Assembly: GCA_039090855.1 (NCBI GenBank)
Contig: CM076991.1
Location: forward strand, 106,466,021 to 106,530,020
DNA length: 64,000 nt
DNA from: Macrothele yani
Taxonomy: Eukaryota > Arthropoda > Arachnida > Araneae > Macrothelidae
Direction: 5' to 3'
Numbering within the stretch: position 1 is the first letter of the stretch; every line of letters begins with the position of its first letter. The notes beneath the pieces were generated by a model that made no database searches, was not told the DNA's origin, and was given only the letters and a program-made list of their open reading frames with translations. Of this stretch, positions 21,403 through 33,084 are shown in pieces. Position numbers and translations under genes: made by a program.

Positions 21403-21761
21403 AATGAATGAAATTCGGGATTACACCATTGTACAATACAAATTTTGAAGTTGTGAATCCATTTCTTGGTGTAAATATGGCATGAATGGTAAATCAGATA
21501 ATATCCGAAAACTTGAAAATTTTGTCTTCCCGGAGCGGAATCGAAATCGCGTCTCCCGGCTTGCGCCGAGTATGCTAACCACTATACCACCCAGAACGAC
21601 TAAGTCTCAAGTTTCCGATTAATTTGAATATAACGATCACAGAATTCACTAGTCGAAGCAACCGGCATTCATACGTATATTGCGAATCTGGATAATTAGA
21701 AATCATTCCCGCGATTGCCCGTAAGAGCAGAATATCAATGAATGATATTCTGATCAATATA

Positions 21762-22980
21762 CACTGAGTGGCCACTTTATTATGACACCCCCTCCTCTCG
21801 GTACTTCGTTGGGCCACCTTTTGCCTTTAATACTGTGTCGATTCTTCGTGGCATGGACTCCACAAGATGTTGATAGGTGGTTTGTGGAATCTGAGACCAT
21901 GCTTGATGAATAGCACTTTCCAGGAGTGTGAGATTGCAGGGTTGTGGATCCAGCTGTCTGATGGGTCGTTCAACTTCATCCCACAAATTCTCAATGGGGT
22001 TGAGATCTGGAGATTGTGGGGGCCACCTAAGCAAAATAAAATCACCGGCATGTTCCTGAAACCAATCCTGTACAATACGAAAACTATGGCAACACGCATT
22101 ATCTTGTTGAAAGTAGCCTTCGCCATTGGGATAAATCATCCACATGACAGGATGCACTTGGTCCGCAACGATGTTTAGATATGACGTGCCAGTCAGACGT
22201 TGACCAACACGATTTAAAGGGCCCAAAGCATGCCAGGATAACATTCTCCAAACCATAACGTTGCCTCCATCAGCTTGAAGGGTTGTAGCAATGCGTTTGG
22301 GGTCCATGCTTTCGTGCTGTTTCCGCCAAATTCTCACTCGGCCATCGGCATGGTGCAACCGAAAACGTGATTCATCGGACTACATAATTTGTTTCCAATT
22401 ATCGACTTCCCCATCGTTGTGCTCCTGTGCGAACTGGAGACTCTTGTTAACTGCAGACAGCAAAGGTGTTCGAACAGGCCTTCTGCTACCATATCCCATC
22501 CGATGCAGTGTACGGCGAACAGTGCTTGCAGAGATCATTTGAGGGGAAACTTGATTAAGATGGTTTGTTGTTTGCTGCACTGTTGCCCTTCTGTTGTCTG
22601 TTACCAGTCTGGACACTCTCCGTTCCGCCCGAACAGTCACTAGTCGATGACGACCACACGTTGCACGTAGAGACTCAGTTTTTTGGCTGACAGTCCAGTC
22701 TTTAAGCACTTTAACAACAGCTACTCTGGTACATTTCACGAATGCGGCGGTTTCGGTGATACTCACTCCATGGCTCCGAGCTCCTACAATTATCCCACTT
22801 TGAAAGTCCGTCAAATCGCATTTTTTACCCATCTCGTCACCCAAAAATCACTTCTACTACTGTCGCAAGCACTAAGCTTTCCCTCTTTATACTAGCCTCG
22901 CCCTCTGGCGGCAACAGCGCGCAGCCATAGCTCATTTGCTTAAAACTGTCAGGTGGTCATAATAAAGTGGCCACTCAGTG
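21762..22980 (-). mobile_element. Tc1-like transposon, family Tc1-E, copy 1
   Basis: The ends CACTGAGTGGCCACTTTATT (21762) and its perfect complement ending at 22980 are flanked by TA on both sides. Length is 1219 bp. A sister copy begins at 63131 and is cut by the window end. Confidence 0.95.
21780..22844 (-). pseudogene. Tc1-E transposase, one interruption
   Basis: The N-terminal part (22844-22380, 154 codons) has the HTH with FQSGIIVGARSHGVSITETA and ends in a stop at 22380-22382 just inside the first catalytic block, after DNWKQIM. The C-terminal part (22358-21780) keeps the rest: QQDNACCHSF (second Asp) and WPPQSPDLNPIENLWDEVER (third block, Glu present), and ends near GGPTKY plus a short extension. 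The sister copy reads WKQVMWSDESRFQLHHADGR across the same site, so here a Trp codon (TGG) has become TAG. Apart from that stop the enzyme would be about 350 residues and has all three catalytic residues, which makes this one of the least damaged Tc1 genes in the window. Confidence 0.85.
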
Positions 22981-23345
22981 TATTATATGATATTCTGCTC
23001 AATATATCAACATATTATATTCTGCTTTGATGGTGTAATCCCGCAATTCATTCATTGATATTCTGCTTTTCCGGGCAATCACGGGAATGAATTCTAATCC
23101 TTCAGATTCGTTATGTATGAGTGCCGGTTGCTTCGACTAGCGAATTCTCCGATGGTTATAATCAAATTAATCGGAAACTTGAGACTTGGTCGTTCTGGGT
23201 GGTATAGTTGTAGTATACTCGGGCGCTAGCCGGGAGATGCGGATGCGTTTCGGGACGACGAAATTTTCACATTTTCGGATATTATGTGACCTACCATTAA
23301 AGTCATATTTACACCAATAAATGGATTCACAACACAATTTGTAAT

Positions 23346-25212
23346 GATTCTTCTGTTTAGTTGGCGTCCCCCTTCTATACTTAACAATAAACACGATAAC
23401 ACTCATCTGAAAAAACGCATCATAACAGCAATTGCTGGAGTTGAAGATCTGTCAACGCGCGTTTAGGCAAGAATTCGACTATCACGTTGATTTATGCCGT
23501 GTGTTTAAGGGTGCAATCACGGAACATCTGAAAGTTGCTGTAACAAACTTCAAAAGTTTCTTTACAAAACGGTAGAGAGTTAGTGTTAATATTTTAAATA
23601 GTTTTCTTTTTATAAAATGTAGGAACTGTGATAACACTGCACCCTCCCATATGTGTTCAATTTGTTTTTACCGAAGACTTTTCTTCAGGAGTATAAATCT
23701 CTCGACTTCAGCAGGTTATAAATAACTCTCTATAAGGAGTTATTACTCTTTTTTCTTCATTCTCTAGAATGAAATGGTCGATGACTTTGTCTTGAAACTC
23801 CCTCCCCCCACGCCGCAACTTTTTTCCACTTTTTAACAAGCTTATATCCCACTTATGACATACATAAATCTCTTTAACAGCATGGCTTTTTTTATACATG
23901 AGAACACTAGTTGTTTCAGAATAAATCGGTGCAAAAGGGCGTTCTCGCCTAATAAAAGCGAATGGCCACTGCCCTATTCCTTTTTTTCTTTTCTTCAAAA
24001 AATGTACTGTAGACACTTTTTTTTTATTCAGTGCTCATTATAAATGCCGCTCGTAGTTCATAATACACCCAACCTCACGGCACTCCGCCTATCCGCCCTC
24101 GGTGGGTGGCCTGTGACCCCTGACCTCGCTTATCGCCCCTCGTGCGGCAAGAGCTGACTGTGGCAAACAAGGCCCTCAGCCCCTTTCCAGATTGTGGGTA
24201 CCGTCCTGAAAGTTCAGATAGCGCGTTTTGCTACGCTGTTTGTGGCGAAGAATTCACCCCTCTACTGTTTCAAAGAAATATTTGCGCAGATAAGGGACAC
24301 CTCACAGAACTCCGCAACAAGGGGAGGTCTCATTTCCAAATGTTGACTTTTGGTCGTTCCTCCTGTGCGTTCATGCGGCATTCCTCCGTTTCGGTTTCGC
24401 TCGGGACTCCCACACAAAAGCACAGAGGACCCATTTTACCTCTGGCTGTTTCGCGTTAAATTCTATCGGACTCGACATGGGCCCTCCTTGGTTGTCAGAT
24501 ACGGGAACAGATTAGACATGGAGAGAGAAATTAGGGGGTTCCCTTCTTTGCTTCTGGTGTTCTTGAAACCTTTCCAAAAAAGAATGATGGTTATTCCTAG
24601 TAACTTCTGAGATGACTACACAGTTTCGGAACGCGGAGTCCTTATGCGAGTATTTTTGGTGTTCTGAGAGGAATTTGCGCGTAAACTAAGCTATTATCTT
24701 CTTGAAGGATACACTGAATGGAAAGAACGGAAGAGAATAAGCACACTAGTGACCGAAGATAAAATGCAGCGCACTTGACGGTAGACTTTGAACTTCTTTT
24801 GTTGTACTCAAGTACATCCGATTACAAGTTGTAGTAGCTATTTTCAGATCTTTCGTAAAGAAAGAAGCACAATACATCCGACTAAAGAAGAACTGCAGGT
24901 CTGATCCAACAGCAGATACAGAGGGGAAGGGTGCAGACATCCCGAGGCATTTTTTAGCATGTTTCTCTTCATTTTTTTCTCTCTTTTTTTTTTTTTTTTT
25001 AACTCTAGTTGAGCCCGTATCCCAAGCTTCAGTGTTATAAAATGAAATTTCAGACGCAATCTATATATTCTGATTTTTACTATGGTAAATGAGTGCTGTG
25101 AGCAGAGGCGAAGTGCGCTATTATCTAAAGTTACCACTGGAAACAATTTTAAGTAAATAGCAATAATTAGTTCAAGTATGGAACTGCAATCTAATGCAAA
25201 TTGCGCATGCCG
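23346..25212. other. unassigned 1.9-kb stretch, GC-rich at 24047-24620
   Basis: There is no family I recognise. The part at 24047-24620 is clearly more GC-rich than its surroundings and is open on the plus strand at 24142-24459 (105 codons, Cys- and Ser-rich, no known domain). It might be a host exon or an older repeat. I cannot decide. Confidence 0.35.
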
Positions 25213-25420
25213 TCGTGGGGTTCGGACAACTGGCCACAAAAGTTTAGGGGACGTATATAAGAATTGCCGTTTCTTGGTGCTCTGATAAGAACTGAATCGA
25301 GAAAACGTTCTCAGTAAGACAAGCGACAATTATATTTGAATTTAAGAAATCAAAAGTACATTCATGGACACAAAAAAAAAAAAAAAAAAAAAAAAAAACA
25401 TTTCTTAAAACTTCGGGTTG
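25213..25420 (+). repeat. isolated arm of the large fold-back family
   Basis: GGGTTCGGACAACTGGCCAC at 25217 and the following ~190 bp match the left outer arm of the palindromic element at 26846-27030, including TTTCTTAAAAC after the A-rich stretch. An A-run of about 25 (25372-25398) interrupts it. No opposite arm is nearby. Confidence 0.65.
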
Positions 25421-25461
25421 TAGTAGTAGTAGTGTAGGAAAGGGGTATTCTGGGTCAGTGG

Positions 25462-25497
25462 AGGATCAATGTTATCCTATGGGATCCTCCACTTTGG
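25462..25497. repeat. inverted repeat around GTGGAGGATC
   Basis: GTGGAGGATC ... GATCCTCCAC forms a perfect 10-bp stem with a loop of about 16 nt. Two further GTGGAG phrases lie nearby (25501, 25655). Confidence 0.7.
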
Positions 25498-25499
25498 TA

Positions 25500-26427
25500 G
25501 GTGGAGGTTATGGGGTTGTGAGGGATCATATCTAACGCGTCATCTTGGATTATTGTTTGAGAGCTGATAACGGCATGGGTGTGTGTCGCAGGGGGGGGCT
25601 CAGAGATAAGACTGCGCCGCCTTCATATGTAGATGGGGGACATCATGGGGTTGTGGAGTTGGTGTTATGTTTAAATCAGTACTTCGGAATACTGTTTCGG
25701 TACGGAAGGCGGATGACGTTACATATGTTTCATTTTTTTTTTTGTCTAAAACGTCTGTAGAAACTTTTTTTAATCCTTCATATTGGGAATTTTTCTTTCT
25801 ACTTCCTTCGGGTGATTTTTTAAAATTCTGAGTGTGTTTTTTCCCAAAGAATTATTTTTCGTCATGGGCTTTTAATATTCTTTACAATTCCTCGATAATA
25901 GTTATGTATATTCTACATAGCTGTTCTGGTAGATTAAATCTTTCCTGCCCAGCGCCGCTTTTCCCTCACAAATTTTGCTATGCATTTTTTTTATTCTTGT
26001 TTTATTATACCAAACCTTTTCATAGATAATTAATCATTTTTTCCACTTAAAGAATTTTTATTTAACGACGTTCGGGGACTTTTGCTTGGTTTAATGCATG
26101 TTAGCGAAGGAATATTCGGAGCTGATTGTATCCGTAATTCGATCGAGTATTATTTCTTTGCCTATGACTTATTTTTTGAATGTAATTTTCTCTCGTGATT
26201 CATGCATTTCTTTTATGTCTCATTCCTTTACTAGGGAATTTTATTGATTTTTTTTTAAGGGTTATTTTTTTTTTTTCTCAAATTGTTTTTCCCACTGTGG
26301 AGAAACCATTAAGGTTTACGGAGCAGTTAAAGCCCACGGCAGTGACCCTGTTCACACACATCCGTACAATCACATTCAAACAGAAAGAAATATGAATGAA
26401 TGAAAAATAGAAAAATAATGAAATAAA
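25500..26427. other. unassigned T-rich stretch
   Basis: Plus-strand T-rich sequence with several 8-13-nt T runs. No gene was found. Confidence 0.4.
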
Positions 26428-26572
26428 GTAGTCCTGAAAAGGACTGTTTTGTATTCCTAAAAATGATTCTTTTGTAGTCGTAAAAAGCCCTTTTTAGGAC
26501 TACAAAAAGTCCTTTTGAGGACTACAAAAAGTCCTTTTGAGGACTACAAAACAGTCCTTTTCAGGACATATA
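26428..26572. repeat. tandem hairpin repeat (AGTCCTTTT/AAAAGGACT type)
   Basis: Units of GGACTACAAAAAGTCCTTTTGA repeat three times, flanked by inverted versions (TCCTGAAAAGGACTG at 26430; CAGTCCTTTTCAGGA at 26552). The whole block can fold on itself. It lies directly before a CACTGTAAAAAATTT start at 26573. Confidence 0.8.
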
Positions 26573-26839
26573 CACTGTAAAAAATTTCCTGAAACACTGT
26601 ACATGAGATGAATATTTATGTACCATTCGTCCAGAAGAAGCTCAGCTAGAGGAATTTAGGACAACCGACCACCGGACAATTGGCCACATTCAGTTTCACA
26701 GCCATGAACTTACTCGGCGTGAAATATTATGGTATTCCTATATTTCTACGTCCTTGAGTAATTTGTGCGCACCCCCCCCCCTAACCATATTATCATTAAG
26801 AAATTAAGAAATATTTACGATTTTCTGGCTGAAAGACAG

Positions 26840-28335
26840 GGCAGACAACTGGCCACGAAAGTTTAAGAGTCCGTATAAAAATTGCAGTTTTTTGGCTCTA
26901 TAATGAGAATTGAATTGGGATCTCCAAAATTATTTAGAGAAAACGTTCAATGTAAGAAAATCGAGAATTATACTTTAATTTGGGGAAATAAAAGTATATT
27001 CACGAGTACAAATTAAATTACTTAGTACGTTTCTTAAAACTACAGTCTTCGACGAAATAAAGGAATTACAGCATGGCTCATACTATGTTCGGAAAAGGAC
27101 AACAAGGTGGAATTTTCTTTTAATAACGCTGCGCTTTTTTTACTTAGGCTCTAAATGTGTGCATAACATATCAAGTTATTAATTTTTCTCTTTTACTTAG
27201 GCACTAATATTAATTACTTATAATTAGGCCCCTTTAAAAGTTTTTATTCTATCGATGCCATATTCATAACGTTTACATATCAAGTCAAGGCAATAATATT
27301 GCGCCTTTCTTAGGCACTAATTATTAATTCATAGGGCCTAGGTCTTTTTAACAGTTTTTATTTTACCGATGTCGTATTCATAAAGTTTACAAAAGAGCAA
27401 TATTATTACCTTGACTTGATATGTTGACGTAATGAATATGACATCGGGCAGAAAAAAAGCTGTTAAAAAAATTAGGCCTAATTAATGTTTTGTGCCTAAG
27501 TAAAAGCGCAGTATTATTAAATTGAGTTGATACGTAAAACTTTATGAATATGGCATCGTTAGAGTAAAAACTGTTTAAAAGGCCAAGGCTTAGGGTCTAT
27601 GAATTAAAATTTCTTGCCTAAGTAAATGCGCAATATTATTAACTTCAGTTGATACGTAACCGTTATGAACATGACATCGGTAGAATAAAAACTGTTAAAA
27701 GGGCCTAGGCATAAGACATAGTAATTAAAATTTAGTGCCTAAGTAAAAGAGAAATGTTACTAACTTAACATGTTATGTAAATATTTAGTGCCTAAGCAAA
27801 AGTGCAGTGTTATTAAAAAATCCCACTTTATCGTCCTTTTCCGAACATAGTATGAGTCATGCTGTAATCCCTTTGTTTCTTCGAACACCATAGTTTTTTA
27901 GAAAATGCAAAATGTACTAAGTCATTCAGAGACGTATATAAAAGGTTTTTTTCGGGGGCGGGTGCCGACCGAAAATGGAAGTTTGTGAAATCCATCAGGG
28001 CAAAATAAAAGCTAAAAGTTAATGAAAAGTAGAAAAAAAAATTAAGTATTATTTTCTATAGTAAGTTGACGCATTTTTATTTAATTAAAATATTTTTTCT
28101 ACTGTAAGTCGCATTTTAACAAAGAAATGAAACATTTTCGTGGGGAAAAGGTCCCTTGGCCCCCTATAAATACGCCCCTGAAGTAATATATTTTTGCGTT
28201 AACGAATGAACTGTTGTTTTCCCAGCATAATTCTCGCTTGACTTACATAGAACGTTTTCTCAATTCATTTCTCATTAAACGGCAATTTTTATACGGTCCC
28301 TAAACTTTTGTGGCCAATTGTCCGAACCCCGAGAT
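26840..28335. mobile_element. large palindromic fold-back element
   Basis: The outer inverted arms (26846-26990 and 28240-28335) share GACAACTGGCCAC / GTGGCCAATTGTC and AGAAAACGTTC / GAACGTTTTCT. A second inverted pair lies inside: ATACTATGTTCGGAAAAGGA (27080) against its complement near 27835-27855. The core holds about six ~140-bp units containing CTTAGGCACTAA and ATGTCGTATTCATAA, in one orientation up to about 27410 and in the other after it. No coding sequence. About 1.5 kb in all. Confidence 0.75.
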
Positions 28336-30078
28336 AGAGCTCAGCGAAACCCTTGGTCGACACTAAAAATAAAATATGTATGAAGTAATGTCGTTTCTCT
28401 TAACAAAACTGTATAATCACTTGTCTACAATTTTTAGAGTTGGACTAATAATCTGGAACGTGAGAGAGGCGCTACAAAGAAAAATGTCAGAATGGACTTC
28501 CAATAGCATCACTCTCTTGAATATCAAAATACTTGTGTAACGCTCTGGGCATTTCTGATCCACATCAGACAATCAAAATGACTGATAGTATGCTGGATAT
28601 TTGTGTTTGATTTTTTAATATTAACTTTTTAAAATTTATTTTTAAAATTTTGAATGTGCTGATCAGATTTTAAACAGCAACAGACTCATTGATTTTCGAC
28701 ATGCATTTCTCCGCAACATATCAAAATTTGTAGACATTACTGTTCTTAAGGCTATTTATATAAAGTATATTTAGCCGTCTTTAATACGCGGTTTTCGAAA
28801 AAAAAAAAAAAAAAAACTAAAACTAAGGCCACTTTTGGTCAAAAACACTAAAAATTAGTTTTGACCTAAAACACACAAAAAATTACAACTAATAAATGTA
28901 TACCCACAGGGATTTTGCGTGCATGCATACTTTTGTGGGTGTGTACTTTTTTCTTTCAGCAGGTGCATGCTACATCTGAGTGATTTCATGTGGAGTAGAA
29001 GTAGAAGCGAAGCTCTGAGGTGAGTAAGGATATCTAAATTTCAACCGTATTTTCGATGCCCGAAAGCGGAAAAGAAAAAGAAAGGAAGAAAAAGAAGAAG
29101 AAGAAGAAGCAAGGTTTCCCGATTTGTTCCACCCACCCTTCTCGAATTAAGTCTCACAGTTCCCTGACTTCCCAGTCTAATAGGATAAAAGAAAACATTA
29201 CCTTGGGAGATAAAAAAACAAAGAACCCAAAACCTTGAAAGAGACTTAAAAAAAAAAAAAATGAGAGAGAGGGCGAGCAAGCGAGAGCGAGAATCCTAAA
29301 AGAAATAAAGATTTCTTCTTTCTTTGTCAATGGTTCGATCTCTGCGGAATTCTGGGTGGAGTGACGTTTGCGCGGGAGAGAAGTAATGGAGGGCGCAGAC
29401 GATTATTTGAGAGTTTGCATGGTGACTTTGGTTAGGATGTAGTGCTCCCTCAATGGCGCTCCATTTCCCAACACACAACACCCCCTACACGCCACCCAGT
29501 TCTAAAAGTCTGCATCGCACTGCCAACTTATATCGTCAAACAACAAAACTTTGAGGCAATGCAGATTTATCCCCGCCCAGACCACCATTTCCTATAGATT
29601 TTTCGTCTCCGGAGAACGACGGAATTCTCGAATACGCATGAAATAAAGTGAAAAAGAAAGTAATTGGAGTGCTCGAACAAGTCCTCATCTTTCCTCAATT
29701 ACAATATGGTTAAGCATAGTCGTAACTCCACGGAGCCGTGAAAACATACACATATGCTTGGAAAATTTTATCAGTAATAAATTGCGAAAAAAAAAAAAAG
29801 AAAAGAAAAACATGTTTTAAAAGAACGGAAGAGCGTAAACTTCTAAATGATTTTTTTAACGCGCAGGTGTTGAGTTGCCCTTTTCAACGGGGAAGAAAAT
29901 GAAAGTGAAAAAATAAAATAGCTCCCGAATACAGCGCATGATGTTAGTTTGTCCCAGCGGCAAACTAAGCAATTGATAACTGAAAGAAGATATCCCTGAA
30001 AAACTGCGCATAGGTTTTCAGAAATGCGGTTACAAAGTTTATGACTTTTTACGAACTATTGTTGTTATTAGGTTCCAT
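28336..30078. other. unassigned stretch with simple repeats
   Basis: There is no gene. Low-complexity blocks: an A-run at 28799-28816, GAA/AAG repeats at 29068-29110, an A-run at 29248-29260 followed by a GA-rich block to 29290, and an A-rich stretch near 29790-29810. Confidence 0.4.
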
Positions 30079-30147
30079 CACTGTTAAAAATTTTGTGGTA
30101 GGTTGCACTAAGAAGTGGTACTGTACCAGAGACCCAATCTTGATTGG

Positions 30148-30328
30148 AAATTTTCAGTAGTAAACACTAAAAAAATCCGTAGTTTTCAGGTTTTCTTTTC
30201 AGTAGTGAAAACTACAAAAATCCGTAGTTTTCAGCTTTTCTTTTCAGTAGTGAAAACTACAAAAATCCGTAGTTTTCAGCTTTTTTTTTCAGTAGTGAAA
30301 ACTACAAAAATCCGTAGTTTTCAGCGTG
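30148..30328 (+). repeat. 45-bp tandem repeat, four units
   Basis: Units contain AGTAGTGAAAACTAC followed by AAAAATCCGTAGTTTTCAG. Each unit can form a hairpin (GAAAACTAC with GTAGTTTTC). Because 45 is divisible by three, the array gives a repetitive open frame, which I do not take as a gene. Confidence 0.85.
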
Positions 30329-30534
30329 TTTCATAGTAATGAATAAAATTGTATACGCACTCGGTAAAAAACAAATGACCAGAGCAGCAGAATGACACTG
30401 TAAATTCATAAAAAAGCGAATTTTTGCTTAAAAATATCCATAAATTAAAGACATTTTGTGAGAAACACGAAATAGCTCCAATATATTTTTTTGTTTACCT
30501 CAGAAATCAATGTATGTTCCAATGAGAGACATAT

Positions 30535-32085
30535 ATATGCGTGCAAAAATTAAGGGCGAGACGGTTTTTCAAATGTAACGTCGTGCAGAAGTGCTCCACA
30601 TCGACTCAAATCATACTAAAATATCCCCAAGATGTAAAAATATGGGACAAGTGAGGAAAACTGTCCAAACAAGGAATCCAAAGGATACAAAGGCACTTTA
30701 TTGCAAAGGTAGCTTCGAGCACAACTGGACAGAAGACAGGAACGTCCATGTGACAGGCGGCTGTCAAGAAAAATCCTGTCCTAAGTAGAGGATATGATCA
30801 CCCCTGACTGCGTTACAGGATTTACAACGTCTGTCCAGGCTGAGGACGAGGTTGTCAAGGAGCTGTTGAGGCATCGCGGCCCATTCCTCTTGTAGCGCCA
30901 ATCGCAGCTGCGGAATCGTTGCTGGCGGCTGGTGACGTGCTGCCAAGCGTCTTCCGAGAAGGTCCCACACGTGTTCGATTGGATTTAGGTCCAGGGACCT
31001 TGCGGGCCAATCCGTGCGTTGAATATCTTCACTATCCAACAGCACTGCGACAGCCACTGTACGATGAGGTGTAGCGTTGTCGTCCATGAAGAGGAACTCA
31101 GGGCCAACAGCACCTCTAAACAGACGCACGTGAGGCAGGAGAACCTCTTTACAATAGCGGACACCAGTGACTGAACCTCCTTGGAAGATGTGGAGGTCAG
31201 TACGGCTACCAAGCATGATACCGCCCCAAACGAGAACCCCGCCACCTCAAAACCGGTCCCTTTCGATGATGTTGGAGGTGTGATTGCGTGTTTCCTGCTC
31301 TCTCCAGAAGTGTATACGTCCAGAATCGCTCGTCAGACTAAATTGGCTCTCACCCGTAAAGAGAACTCGACCACATTGCTGATGTGTCCAGTTCTTCTGT
31401 TCCTGGCACAACAGAAACCGCCGTGTCCGACGAGCAGGCGTTAATGGCAAACACCGTACTGGTCGTCGTGCAAATAGACCACCTTTGTGCAGCCTCCTGG
31501 CTACAGTAAAACGCGATAACGGACGTCCAGTTGTCTGTTGCATGTGCCTTGCGATTTCTTCCGCTTTCTGCCGTCTGTCTCTTCTCGCCTGTAGGACAAT
31601 ATACCGGTCGTCCGCCGCCGTGGTTGCTCGTGGACGACCACTGCTGCACTCTCGGACAGCTGTTCCTGTCGTTTTAAATGCTCTCCAAGCTCGTGAAACG
31701 AAGCTGTGAGCGATCCCAAACTCCTCGGCTACACTAGTCACACTTCGACCTTCTTCCAACTTCCCAATGACGCGATCTCGGGTAAAGTCATCCAGATGTC
31801 GTCTACTGGAATGCCTGTTGGCCGGATCACACGGTGGCAGCAAATCGACGTCATTCAAACCGATGTACACCGTGCAATAGCTTTCACCGAATTGCTAAGT
31901 GTACACCGCCCGTGTGCTTTATACCCTTCCGACACTCCCCACCCTACGTCATGCTGCATATATGCGCATGCCCTACCTTATCGGACCCTAGTCTATCTCC
32001 TGAGTGGTCTTTCGGTCCGTTCTGCCTGCTCGTTTCGCTGCTATGCTAATTTCTCCTCTTTGTCCTTAATTTTTGCACACCAGTG
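30535..32085 (-). mobile_element. Tc1-like transposon, family Tc1-B, copy 2
   Basis: The right end TTTTTGCACACCAGTG (to 32085) is flanked by TA. The left end has lost its first bases (GCGTGCAAAAATT at 30539). The sequence matches the copy at 5692-7183 along its whole length. Confidence 0.85.
30764..31870 (-). pseudogene. Tc1-B transposase, better-preserved copy
   Basis: Two open segments cover almost the whole protein. 31870-31247 (207 codons) begins MYIGLNDVDLLPPCDPAN, then an HTH region with FTRDRVIGKLEEGRSVTSVA, a GRPRAT linker, a second HTH, and the first catalytic region as LFTGESQFSLTSDSGR. Here Gly-Glu replaces the usual Asp-Glu, so the first Asp seems lost. 31216-30764 continues with FLFMDDNATPHR (second Asp) and ARSLDLNPIEHVWDLLGRR (third Glu). 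The segments are joined through a frameshift near 31245. Inactive by both the frameshift and the missing Asp. Confidence 0.85.
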
Positions 32086-32586
32086 TAGTAAAGAAAGTAA
32101 GTGCCAACACAGACTGGAAATCGTTCATGGTTGTATTAAACCCCAAAAAGAAAGAAAAAAAAAGTTTTTTCATTGCAAGAAATAATTCTAGTACTATTTC
32201 AGAACTTAACGCAAAAATACGAAAAATTAAGAGACTTTTCAAGCTCTGGAAAGGGAAGTAAAATTTCAGGACGTTTCCGGAACTCCATAGGCCGTAATAA
32301 CTCTGCACGTGGCTAGAAACGCTTAGACATCCAAAAGATACTGACAAATCATGGAAGAACTGCAACGATATTGAAAACATTCAAGAAACACTCTCCAAAA
32401 TGTTTAATGAATGTTGAAATCTAGAAAACATGAAAATAAGCTTAACACACATCGTTAAAAACGTCATTTCATTTCACTAAGATATTCGATTTCCGTAGTA
32501 TATCTTATGCTTTCCGTAATCCGCAGCGAACCGGCGATTTCAGCAGTGACTACGGAGAATCTGCAGTAGTTGGAGTCCCTGCTATA

Positions 32587-32750
32587 ATAACTGCACCACT
32601 TTCTGAGAAAAGATACACCATTGTGTGGTGTAAACAAAACCCAACAACACGGCGCAACTTTGCATCACGTTATGGTGAAGGTTGCACTACATTATGGAGC
32701 AAGTTTGCACCACACAATAGCGTATCTTTTCTCAGAAAGTGGTGCAGCTG
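32587..32750. repeat. inverted repeat CTGCACCACTTTCTGAGAAA
   Basis: CTGCACCACTTTCTGAGAAA (about 32591) and its exact complement (about 32726-32747) bracket about 110 bp containing GCAACTTTGCATCAC and GCAAGTTTGCACCAC repeats. It lies just inside the right end of the 30079-32797 element. Confidence 0.8.
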
Positions 32751-33084
32751 GTGTAGTACCACTTTTTAGTGCAACCTTCCACAAAATTTTTAACAGTAAT
32801 CGAGTCGTGTTCGACTCTTGTGTATGAACAAAAGCTGGCCATTTTGACCTCTTCACAGCAAGATCTCTTTATTCTTCTATTGTCAAAATTATGGCCACAA
32901 AAGCCTTTGATTGAATCCGCCCATCTTGTTCTTTGTGTTCCCCTTTTTCTGCTTTCTCCAACCCTTGCCAATCATAATCATTTTTTCAAACCCATTATTG
33001 GCACGCATCACATTATGTGTGTTTTTGCTTACAGATCATTGTATCTTAAGGGAGCAGCTGAGCTTGATTGGGGTAGCACTGAAT

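Larger units (their letters stand above)
21403..23345. mobile_element. fold-back element with tRNA-like arms, copy 2, split by Tc1-E
   Basis: The left arm (21403-21761) and right arm (22981-23345) are inverted copies: ACAATACAAATTTTGAAG near 21434 pairs with sequence near 23330, and both arms carry a tRNA-like block (minus at 21533-21600, plus at 23185-23262, with GGTATAGTTGTAGTATACTC). It matches the element at 4849-5276 but has longer inner arms with short ATATTCTG-type repeats. The Tc1-E copy sits almost exactly at the centre of symmetry. Confidence 0.7.
30079..32797. mobile_element. element with ~44-bp TIRs (CACTGTTAAAAATTTT), holding a Tc1-B copy
   Basis: The left end from 30079 (CACTGTTAAAAATTTTGTGG, then GGTTGCACTAAGAAGTGGTAC) has an inverted match at 32754-32797 (GTACCACTTTTTAGTGCAAC ... 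TTTTTAACAGT). Inside are a 45-bp tandem repeat, a nested Tc1-B copy, and a second inverted pair near the right end. The terminal sequence resembles CACTGTAAAAAATT of other repeats here. Without the Tc1 copy it would be about 1.2 kb. No coding sequence of its own was found. Confidence 0.7.

Noticed and set aside
25372..25398. A-run as a retrotransposon poly(A) tail
   Set aside because: It lies inside a fold-back arm that continues on the other side, so it is an internal expansion.
30115..30336. Repetitive protein with VVKTTKIRSFQ units
   Set aside because: It is the translation of a 45-bp hairpin tandem repeat inside a non-coding element.
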